The notes beneath the pieces were generated by a model that was given only the letters and a program-made list of their open reading frames with translations, ran no database searches and was not told the DNA's origin. From assembly GCA_024305405.1 (NCBI GenBank), contig JAKNDB010000075.1, forward strand, positions 372,001-436,000: a stretch of 64,000 bases of DNA. The letters run 5' to 3'. How positions within the stretch are numbered: position 1 is the first letter of the stretch; each line of letters opens with the position of its first letter. The stretch comes from Dirofilaria immitis. Lineage: Eukaryota > Nematoda > Chromadorea > Rhabditida > Onchocercidae. A program made the position numbers and the translations under genes. Below, one piece after another: positions 53,101-63,055 of the stretch.

Positions 53101-54632
53101 CAGATAGGACATCGATTTACCATCCGATAAATTTCTGTTATACAGTAACTTGGCGTAGAAAGATTACGTATACGTGGCGTCATGATATAATTTTTCTGAT
53201 TTCCGTGCGTTTCAATAATCGCATAATGATGAATGAGAAATTGTGATTTCAGATAAATACGCCAGTCGATTTCATTAATATATGGACATTTGCTGCAGCA
53301 AGTTATAAACAAATCGATATAATTGTTGTCCTTCTGCAAATTTTAATATTTCATTTTTATATCATTAATCGATCGATTAAATATACAACAAAATATATTG
53401 TCATATCTGGAAATGGAAAAATTGATATTTAAGTAATAATAAAATCACTTATCAATAAATCGACTAATTTTTATTCGAAGGATATTCTTCAAAAGATTTA
53501 TGTCGCAAATATTCGAAAACATAAATAGTGCGTAAATTAAAAGATTTACCAAGATTGATACTTCCTGAAATGGGTCAACTTCCTCAGATGTTGTTGATAC
53601 ATATTCGCATAAACCACTTCCAGCTTCATCGAGAAGCTCAGCAATTCTTTTGTTTTGTTTTGGATCATTATAAAATAAAAACCGTCAAATCCTGTCGTAA
53701 ATTCTATACCATAAATGCAGGCAATAGGATTGTTCCTAAATGTTAACTTCAAATGGGATATCAAGATGATTAAAGAAATATTGATTATCAATAAAAGTAT
53801 ATCCTACTTGTAAAACGGTCGTGCGGATGGACTTTGACATTTCGTTTGTCCTACTCTCTCTTCCTTTTGCACTGAAAAAATTTTTGAATATGATATTCTG
53901 AAAAGATTTTCAACTCTGCGAAAGAAGAAACAAACGGAAAAATAAAAATATTCCGAGAAAGATTATCATCATTTGGCAAATAAATTAATTTATTTGTTAT
54001 AAAAATTTCAACAACAAATCAAATGAATTCTTTACGCAAAAACAACAGCATTCATTGAACCAAATCGCAAGGAACTTTTACAATATAATTTTATTCAAAT
54101 AATTTATATTTATGAAATGGAAAATTCAATTTCTAATTGAATTTTACATCTGAGAAAAAAATAATTGTATATTTTATTATAATTTATATATGCTATGCCA
54201 TGTATTGCACAAAATGGTAATTGATGATATATTTTTGCATATTATTTAAGTTCGAAAGATTGAAATCTTCATTAAATTGAAAACTTTGCTTTTAAAATGC
54301 TTTAATGCTGTCTGCTCTGCTCGTTCATAAAAATATTCAGACTCACTTCTTTTCATTAGTTTAAATGCCATCAAATGTTTGATATAAAAATCCCCTCCTC
54401 AGATTTTACTGTACTTTTCAAAATATTCATATAATTTGAGAGAAAAATACTTCACCTAATTTTTAATGAAAATGAAAATTGTTGCTATCTGACAGCAAAA
54501 AATTAATTGTCTCATAAAAATTTTACAGAAAAAACATCGATCACTGAAAAAGCTAACAGTAGATTTCAAAACGAGGAAGAGATGAATCCCGATATGAAGA
54601 TAAATCCAAGTGAACCGTTCAATTAATTGCAT
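47169..54632 (-). CDS. Unrecognised secreted cysteine-rich multi-exon protein
   Basis: Read from the minus strand, exons with agreeing phases are 54536-54632 (signal-like WIYLHIGIHLFLVL), 53808-53871, 53550-53735, 53121-53333, 52591-52775; then 51731-51818, 51295-51379, 50893-51096, 49859-50066, 49704-49777, 49360-49524; then about 48359-48506, 47994-48080, 47660-47752, 47169-47316. At least two joins (52591 to 51818; 48359 to 48080) are unresolved. Cysteines recur in similar pieces: GLCEYVSTTSEE, CCSKCPYINEIDW, RPQCFYNERYQYLFNQYY, FVCSCTLDENNNHCDR, VCFCRSYESDTPACNQN, ICCCDYDLECQ. The repeated C-x-C … C spacing suggests several copies of one extracellular module; a GFRα/GAS1-like fold is one guess, not supported beyond spacing. 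Three exons need one extra base in T/A runs (53648-53651, 52673-52677, about 47302-47306), and for two of these phase independently demands it. It may be two genes. Confidence 0.5.
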
Positions 54633-54810
54633 CGATGAAACAATGACTGATTTCATATTTCATATAATCTTGAAATTTTTAAAATGACTTTATCAACCAA
54701 TTGCATGCAAACCAGATAGTAGATTTAGTAACGGAAAAATCACTGAATAGAAATTTGCGTTTTTGATGATTTTATCAAATTATCGTAAAAATGATTTGTT
54801 GAGGTTTCGA

Positions 54811-56236
54811 CTTCATGCTTCAGAAAACGAATGCTTCAGTGAGATCAAGTTTTAAGATGGATAATTTTTAGATTATGACAATTTGTGATCTTCTTATTGT
54901 TGAGAAACATAAATATAATGTAATGAATTTTATATGAAGTCTATTATTAATAATAATTCTAATAAGTTTTAGTTAAACTTGATTCACTGTGAAAGAAAAG
55001 AAGATTTAATTTTACATTAAATAAACAAAGTTATAAACAGAAGAAAGCAAAAGAATGAATATGACTACAATATCAATTTATTTGATTAAAGCAAATTCTT
55101 TTGAACAAAATTCGAAGATTCAGTTTCTTGATTTTTATATTTCGAAATATCATGCTTAACCGATCAAGTTTCAGAATGAATAACGTCTCATGATACAAAT
55201 ATCCATTTAAAAAATATATGAGAAAAATTTATAATAAAATAAGGTAAATAGAAACAAAAAAGTAATTATTAAAATATTTATTAGTGAAACAGTTACTAAG
55301 TAGTATAAAAAGTCATTCAAAATACCGGATTTTTATTATTCATGTAAAAGAAAAAAGCGGAAGAAGGGAAATTTTCGAAATATTGATTTCGAATTTCCAA
55401 ATATTCTAATATTAGAGTTTGAAGATTTAAAGTCAATTTATTTAAATCAATGAATAATATATCATTGATATCATTCAAATAATATTTTTCATTTGTTTTA
55501 TTTTTTGTTTAAATAATTCGTCAGATGATTAAAATTAGAAAATTATGTCATTTGTTCTAGACTAGCTCCCAGTCGCACGAGTTAACATTGATGGAATTGC
55601 AGGTAGAGAAAATTGAACTTAAATTTTAATTTATTTTTTCTTACTTAATATTTCTTCATTTGTCGATACTAAGATATTGGCTAATGCCGTTTAATAAAAT
55701 AGAGAAATGGAGAATGTAATCCATCTGATAGAATTGAAAAGGAAACGGGTTAATATTCCCGTACCTGGATACGGAGATAAATATTCATCGTGAGAATTTA
55801 GCGCGGTAACGCAAATGAACTCTTATTTTTTCGAAAATTTTCCTTCTTCCACTTTTTTTCTTTACATGAATAATAAAAAAATCCGGCAATTTGAATGACT
55901 TACATTTTTTGACTTACATTAATAATAAAATGACTTACATTAATAATAAAAATCCGGCAATTTGAAATGACGATATTGTAGTCATATCCATTTTATTTTG
56001 CTTTCTTCTGTTTATAACTTTGTTTATTTAATCTAAAATTAAATCTTCTTTTCTTTCACAGTGAATCAAGTTTAACTAAAACTTATTAGAATTATTATTA
56101 ATAATAGACTTCATATAAAATTCATTACATTATGTTTATGTTTCTCAATAATATGAAAATCATGAATTGTCATAATCTAAAATTATCCATCTTAAAATTT
56201 GATCCCACTGAAGCATTTCCTTTCTGAAGCATGAAG
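54811..56236. repeat. Large imperfect inverted repeat (foldback)
   Basis: The left arm, about 54811-55380, is the reverse complement of the right arm, about 55830-56236. Landmarks: TTCATGCTTCAG with TGCTTCAGTG (left) against CACTGAAGCA and CTGAAGCATGAA (right); GTGAAAGAAAAGAAGATTTA (left) against AAATCTTCTTTTCTTTCAC (right); TCATGTAAAAGAAAAAAG (left) against CTTTTTTTCTTTACATGA (right). The left arm has about 250 extra bases (55076-55324). Only the right arm is included in the downstream segmental duplication. No transposase seen; it could be a foldback element or an inverted duplication. Confidence 0.8.
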
Positions 56237-58715
56237 TTTCGCAATATCAAAATTGAGAAACTGAAATTTCGTATTTCATTTCAATTTTTCCTGGTAGTTG
56301 TAACAAGTACACCATCAATAGAACTTTTAATATTACCGAAAATAGGAAAAGCGAGAAGAAATATGAATTTGGAAGAATATTACATGATATACGATTTGAT
56401 GATTTATAATTTACAACAAAATCGGAAACAAGATTTAGAGCAAGTTTGATAGGAAAACTTTTTTATATACTTAGACTTGGACTGTGGTTTAAGCTTAAGA
56501 AAAAGCATTTTCTATCAAAAATTTTTTTGGTTTGAGTTTTTATTAAAATAAACCAAAGTTAAATGATTCAAGAAATTTCAAAATTAATATGCGCATGAAT
56601 AATTTCAGATTGTCAAAACCAATACATCTTTTGAAGTATTTTTCTTCCTGACTGTCCGTACTAACTTCCAAGTTCAAATGAGTTTCCTAGTAAACTATTT
56701 CTAAGTGGAAAAAGTATTTTATTTAAGAAAGTTTTTCTCAATTTATCAATTATTCAGATTATTAAATTGAAATAGTGCACCTCTGATAATCATAGAAAAA
56801 AAATCGATAGTTCGATATTCAACGACTTTCAACGACGGTTCATACTTTTCAGGAAGTTCGAACCGTCGTTGCTTCCTTCCAGTAGAGTGGGAATTTCAAG
56901 ATATTTGCTATATATTGTGCGTTATTCATTCACTGATATTATCTGACAGATAAGAAATAGTATATACTACATGAAAACATTTATTAATTTAATTATTTTA
57001 ATTGCAAAATTTGCAATGGAATCTTTACTTTCTTGGCTGTTTTTATATCTAATCAATTAATTCTTTCGGATATTTGAAATTATGTACATCAACTAACTAG
57101 ATGATAAAAAATATCGATGACAATGATAACAATAATGAATGTTATTGAAGAGGAAAAATATTTCTTTGTTCTACGAACTTCCGGAAAGATTCATATCAGA
57201 TATCTAATTCTTAATAGAAGTATGTAATTTCTCGGTGAAATTCACTTCACTGTTTTTAATTTCAAATCAAGTCTTTTCTTCCAATTCTGACAAGGCTGTA
57301 ATCGACAAGAAGTTGGTAGAATTATAATTCATTGCGCACAGCTAACTTCAGATTATCGTATCAATGCATTATTCCCATTCTTTATTGTTGGTTTTCTGCG
57401 CCACTTTCGTAGTCCAAGTGAGTTTCTTAACTAATTATTTCTAGCAAAGAAAGTATTAAAAATTCTAATAGTTCGAGGATTTTTCGAGACATTCTGCAAA
57501 TTTTATTTTAAGGCTTGCGGCCCATCACAGATGAGAGGACCACCAGGACTGCGAGGACGAGATGGTCAAGTTGGTGAACCAGGACAAAAGGGCCGCGAGG
57601 ACTTGAGGGAGCAGTAGGAAATAAAGGTGACAATGGAGACCCTGGGCATCGAGGTCCGCCAGGCGAAACTGGAGCTATGGGGCCGAAAGGTGAAGTGGGC
57701 GATAAAGGGATGGGAGGCATAAGAGGACAAGATATGATGATGGGAAGATAAAGCAATGATTAGTGAAATATACCTGTAATAATGGAATGCTCCTTTCCAG
57801 TTGTGTCCATTATGTCTTTTTTTTCTTTCATGAGCATATGTTGTGGTTGTGTTCATTCCACTATTTCACAAAATTTATAGGTCTAAAATATTTGGTGCGC
57901 TAACAGAATTTGATTATGAATGTTTGAATATAAAGCATGAATTTTGTAAAATAAATATTTTGGTATATATTTATTTGTTTGCTTATTAAAATATACTTGC
58001 ATGTTTACATTTTTCGATTTTGCAATTTTGATTGCATTGGTTAATCTGTCAGAATTACTGCAAGATTATCAATAGTATCCTTATATTCTATATTTACAAC
58101 GGAATGTACATGAGAAAAGCCTATATTAATTTTAGATATAAAAATTGTTGAAGTAATATAAAGACGATGAAAAATTAAATCAGTTTGAAATAGAAAAAAA
58201 AGGGTTAAATTTAATACTAATTGCTCTTAATGGCTTTTTATAGAATTTAGATTTTTCACAACGATTGGTACATTTGTTTCATTTATTCATATGAAAAGCA
58301 AAAAGTTTAATTTAATTACGTTTTTTTTGATTAAAAATATTTAACATATAAATTGTTAAACTTTCACATCAAATTTCTTCAGAATCTTAATTAAATTCCT
58401 TTTATTTTAATTTCAATTCAAGAATTTTCTTCTAATATTTAATAATTCATTTAAATCTTTCTTATCATACATAGATAGGCATAGTTTAGTTATTTAAGAG
58501 CAATTAGTATACACATATATATATATTTTTATAATCTTTTTGTGAGTAGTATTTTTCTTCAAAAATTAAAGATATTAAGAAATAAAAGAGATTGGAGCTG
58601 TAACATTTCATTATTTTTGATTAATTCTATCTTGCTATAAACAAGCCATGTTTGTTGCTAACGAAGTAAATTACTTGATGATAATGGTCATTGTACGATC
58701 AATTTACTAGTTTAC
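55602..58715. repeat. Segmental duplication, copy A
   Basis: From GGTAGAGAAAATTGAACTTA to ACTAGTTTAC this block matches 60618-62989 nearly base for base in direct orientation. Copy A is longer: about 0.7 kb (about 56431-57124) is absent from copy B at about 61401. It carries the right arm of the inverted repeat and the whole short collagen gene with its 3' flank. Differences include A/T-run lengths and scattered substitutions before 57150; the collagen exons themselves are identical as far as I can read. Confidence 0.95.
57364..57751 (+). CDS. Short secreted collagen-like protein, copy A (frameshifted as written)
   Basis: Exon 1 (57364-57417) encodes a signal peptide, MHYSHSLLLVFCATFVVQ. Exon 2 (57513-57751) starts ACGPSQMRGPPGLRGRDG and continues in Gly-X-Y triplets to GEPGQKG. 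As written, the frame then runs off register and stops at TAG 57615. One more G in the run 57590-57592 restores the triplets (GPRGLEGAVGNKGDNGDPGH onward) to GGIRGQDMMMGR and TAA at 57749, about 97 residues with roughly 20 triplets. It is far shorter than a cuticle collagen and lacks flanking cysteine clusters apart from one Cys, so it is probably a small secreted collagen-like peptide. It would be a substrate type for prolyl 4-hydroxylase. An AG acceptor lies about 13 bases before the ATG. Confidence 0.7.
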
Positions 58716-59636
58716 TTTATTCACGACTGCTCGAGATTATTAGTCTCATTATCACTATCGTCGTCATCCTTTTTATTTATTCAATGTTGATTCATTCAGT
58801 TATTATCCATTTACTGACTCGTGTTAATTCAATTAATTTTTCTAATAATAATAATCAGTCATTTTCTCTAATAATATTATTTTCGAGAATACTGACACCA
58901 TTGAAAAAGAAATGAAAAAATACCGGATAGATTTTATCATTTGATTATTTGAAATTATTTCATTTCCGGCAATTTCGGCGTACTCCCTCTTAATTCATTA
59001 ACACTCTCCCTCATCAATTTAATTATTTATTATCAGTGTTGGTGTTGTTATCAATATTTATTGTTATCATTGTTATTACTTTTTCTTTCTGCCTCTATAT
59101 CCACATATATAAGGCGCTTGTGTCTTTAAAGAGATCTGTTAACATTATAGTGACCTCCGCGATCGATCTGCTAACACCATTGTTCTGCTGTAGCTATGAA
59201 TCTCATTTTTACGCCGTATACACTTATTGTGATGCTCTACAATAGTTAGTTCTGTGTTAATCCTATATTTATGTTTTATTCTTCCGAATAAACGTTCTTT
59301 CAAGTCATTTGAAAGAACAACTTTCGCAGCAACCTGATTGATGAGCTAAATATTTCGCAACAACCTGATTGATGAGCTAAATATTGGAGCATCTACCTTC
59401 AAGAGAAATCATTTTATATTTTAACATCACTATAAGCAGAAATTTTCATATATTATTTTTTTAATTTGAATTTTTTGATAATTCATTCATATATGCATAA
59501 AATTGGAAATAGTTATTTTTATTCATTCAAAACGAATTAATATGATAACTGATATATTTAATTTTTACCTTCCTTATTCTATGTTGGGAAAGTTATTTAG
59601 AAGTTGTCAATTATTCAAGTTATTTAATTGAAAAAG
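58716..59636. other. Region between duplication copy A and the prolyl hydroxylase exons
   Basis: No exon supported. It contains a near-perfect hairpin GTTCTTTCAAGTCATTTGAA + AGAAC at about 59293-59317 and two tandem copies of a 31-base unit at 59322-59383 (TTTCGCA(G/A)CAACCTGATTGA…). The open frames at 58691-58915 and 59036-59245 are hydrophobic and low complexity. The N-terminal exons expected for the next gene are not visible here. Confidence 0.5.
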
Positions 59637-60479
59637 AGGGACGAAAACGTCCTAACGGCGAATCTCGAAAATATTCTCGAACATTTGGCTTTTTCATTAT
59701 ATAAACAGGGTAATGTGAAACGAGCTTTGTTGCTTACCGATGAATTATGTCGCATAAGTAAGTTAATTGTTACTAATTTCTTTTTTTTTTTTTAACAGAA
59801 ATAATTAGCAAAGAGTTACATTGATAATATGCAGATGTTAACGGCAAAATAAGTTTTATATGCAGAACCATTTAATTTCATATTAGTAATTCTTAAATTC
59901 TAGTATAGCACGAAGTGTTGTATTTTGCTTTTACTACAGATCCGGATCATCCACGAGCCAAGGACGACGTAAAATGTTATGAAGATTTGCTTGAAGATAA
60001 TGGAGTCCGACATGTTGATATGCGACGGGACATTCCACCAATAAATAATGAAAGAGCTGAAAATGACTTGGATGAAGGTGCAAGATTGACATACGAGGCA
60101 TTATGTCGGCAAGAAATACCCGTCGTAAGTCTTCATTGCTATGTGTCTGATTTTCTCATGTAAAGAAAACCAAGATTGAATTACAAATTTCAAAGTTCCT
60201 TATTATCAGTGATAAAACTTTCTAATGGATTGAATTTATTTTGCTGTAGAAACTGTCAACTCGAAATTTCGAGATTTATTAATTTTGAATATAGCGAATT
60301 TCTCGCAGAATATAAAGGCACAATCACATTTCTATTGCTACTATAAAATGGATCGCCCATATTTGCGTTTAGCGCCGTTCAAAGTAGAAATTGTTCGCGA
60401 AAATCCATTGGTTGTACTGTTTTATGACATTATATCGGATGAAGAGGCACGAGTCATTCAAATGCTTGCATTGCCTAAG
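59637..60479 (+). CDS. Prolyl 4-hydroxylase alpha subunit, internal fragment
   Basis: Three exons in phase: 59637-59757, 59940-60124, 60309-60479. The first encodes the end of the TPR-like peptide-substrate-binding domain (ILEHLAFSLYKQGNVKRALL), the second NPDHPRAKDDVKCYEDLLED and LTYEALCRQEIPV, the third HFYCYYKMDRPYLRLAPFKV and NPLVVLFYDIISDEEARVIQ. This matches the centre of the collagen prolyl 4-hydroxylase alpha chain (about 530 residues), up to the start of the 2-oxoglutarate/iron domain. The HxD…H iron site and 2-oxoglutarate lysine are not in the window, nor is the N-terminal dimerisation domain. The last exon ends CCTAAG|GCATGT, so it needs a GC donor to continue, or it is truncated; the frame otherwise stops at TAA 60525. 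Duplication copy B starts 139 bases later. It could be an intact gene with an interrupted intron, or a broken fragment. Confidence 0.75.
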
Positions 60480-60617
60480 GCATGTTTAGTACTTGCTTTC
60501 TGTTATGATACCGTATGCTTATTCTAAGATGAAAAGAAAGGAAATAATAAAGAGAGTGGATTATTATAATTACTTTACATCCGTAGAATCAATATCACAG
60601 TAATTTCAGTTGAAACG

Positions 60618-62989
60618 GGTAGAGAAAATTGAACTTAAATTTTTAAATTATTTTTTCTTAATATTTCCTCATTTGTCGATACTACGATATTGGCTAATGC
60701 CGTTTAATAAAATAGAGAAATGGAGAATGTAATCCATCTGATAGAATTGAAAAGGAAACGGGTTAATATTCCCGTACCTGGATACGGAGATAAATATTCA
60801 TCGTGAGAATTTAGCGCGGTAACGCAAATGAACTCTTATTTTTTCGAAAATTTTCCTTTTTCCACTTTTTTCTTTTACATGAATAATAAAAAAATCCGGC
60901 AATTTGAATGACTTACATTAATAATAAAAATCCGGCAATTTGAAATGACGATATTGTAGTCATATCTATTTTATTTGCTTTCTTCTGTTTATAACTTTGT
61001 TTATTTAATCTAAAATTAAATCTTCTTTTCTTTCACAGTGAATCAAGTTTAACTAAAACTTATTAGAATTATTATTAATAATAGACTTCATATAAAATTC
61101 ATTACATTATGTTTATGTTTCTCAATAATATGAAAATCATGAATTGTCATAATCTAAAAATTATCCATCTTAAAATTTGATCCCACTGAAGCATTTTCTT
61201 TCTGAAGCATGAAGTTTCGCAATATCAAAATTGAGAAACTGAAATTTCGTATTTCATTTCAATTTTTCCTGGTAGTTGTAACAAGTACACCATCAATAGA
61301 ACTTTTAATATTACCGAAAATAGGAAAAGCGAGAAGAAATATGAATTTGGAAGAATATTACATGATATACGATGATGATTTATAATTTACAACAAAATCG
61401 GATAATAATAATGCTATTGAAGAGAAAATATTTCTTTGTTCTACGAACTTCCGGAAAGATTCATATCAGATATCTAATTCTTAATAGAAGTATGTAATTT
61501 CTCGGTGAAATTCACTTCACTGTTTTTAATTTCAAATCAAGTCTTTTCTTCCAATTCTGACAAGGCTGTAATCGACAAGAAGTTGGTAGAATTATAATTC
61601 ATTGCGCACAGCTAACTTCAGATTATCGTATCAATGCATTATTCCCATTCTTTATTGTTGGTTTTCTGCGCCACTTTCGTAGTCCAAGTGAGTTTCTTAA
61701 CTAATTATTTCTAGCAAAGAAAGTATTAAAAATTCTAATAGTTCGAGGATTTTTCGAGACATTCTGCAAATTTTATTTTAAGGCTTGCGGCCCATCACAG
61801 ATGAGAGGACCACCAGGACTGCGAGGACGAGATGGTCAAGTTGGTGAACCAGGACAAAAGGGCCGCGAGGACTTGAGGGAGCAGTAGGAAATAAAGGTGA
61901 CAATGGAGACCCTGGGCATCGAGGTCCGCCAGGCGAAACTGGAGCTATGGGGCCGAAAGGTGAAGTGGGCGATAAAGGGATGGGAGGCATAAGAGGACAA
62001 GATATGATGATGGGAAGATAAAGCAATGATTAGTGAAATATACCTGTAATAATGGAATGCTCCTTTCCAGTTGTGTCCATTATGTCTTTTTTTTCTTTCA
62101 TGAGCATATGTTGTGGTTGTGTTCATTCCACTATTTCACAAAATTTATAGGTCTAAAATATTTGGTGCGCTAACAGAATTTGATTATGAATGTTTGAATA
62201 TAAAGCATGAATTTTGTAAAATAAATATTTTGGTATATATTTATTTGTTTGCTTATTAAAATATACTTGCATGTTTACATTTTTCGATTTTGCAATTTTG
62301 ATTGCATTGGTTAATCTGTCAGAATTACTGCAAGATTATCAATAGTATCCTTATATTCTATATTTACAACGGAATGTACATGAGAAAAAGCCTATATTAA
62401 TTTTAGATATAAAAATTGTTGAAGTAATATAAAGACGATGAAAAATTAAATCAGTTTGAAATAGAAAAAAAAAGGGTTAAATTTAATACTAATTGCTCTT
62501 AATGGCTTTTTATAGAATTTAGATTTTTCACAACGATTGGTACATTTGTTTCATTTATTCATATGAAAAGCAAAAAAGTTTAATTTAATTACGTTTTTTT
62601 GATTAAAAAATATTTAACATATAAATTGTTAAACTTTCACATCAAATTTCTTCAGAATCTTAATTAAATTCCTTTTTATTTTAATTTCAATTCAAGAATT
62701 TTCTTCTAATATTTAATAATTCATTTAAATCTTTCTTATCATACATAGATAGGCATAGTTTAGTTATTTAAGAGCAATTAGTATACACATATATATATAT
62801 TTTTATAATCTTTTTGTGAGTAGTATTTTTCTTCAAAAATTAAAGATATTAAGAAATAAAAGAGATTGGAGCTGTAACATTTCATTATTTTTGATTAATT
62901 CTATCTTGCTATAAACAAGCCATGTTTGTTGCTAACGAAGTAAATTACTTGATGATAATGGTCATTGTACGATCAATTTACTAGTTTAC
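60618..62989. repeat. Segmental duplication, copy B
   Basis: Direct copy of 55602-58715 with a 0.7-kb internal deletion at about 61401. It begins 139 bases after the last visible prolyl 4-hydroxylase exon and ends where the BEL/Pao flank begins (GGAAATAAATACAAC at 62990). The offset to copy A is about 5016 before the deletion and about 4270 after it. Confidence 0.95.
61634..62021 (+). CDS. Short secreted collagen-like protein, copy B (same frameshift)
   Basis: Identical in structure to the copy at 57364: exon 1 61634-61687, exon 2 61783-62021, same signal peptide and same Gly-X-Y region. It carries the same one-base deletion in GGG at 61860-61862, with TAG at 61885. Sharing the lesion means either that the duplication followed a real mutation or that both copies were assembled from the same reads. 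Confidence 0.68.
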
Positions 62990-63055
62990 GGAAATAAATA
63001 CAACTATAAATACTACGGTAAAATGAATGAAATTCATGTTAATAATCTGACCAGT

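Noticed and set aside
53550..53735. Alternative frame EQSYCLHLWYRIYDRI with an internal TGA
   Set aside because: The incoming exon phase requires the other frame (NNPIACIYGIEFTTGFDG), and one added A in the run 53648-53651 joins it to RIAELLDEAGSGLCEYV while fixing exon length.
57508..57856. Minus-strand open frames of 82 and 96 codons over the collagen gene (and again at 61778-62126)
   Set aside because: They are antisense shadows of Gly-X-Y codons (Pro/Ser/Leu-rich translations) and show no independent signal.
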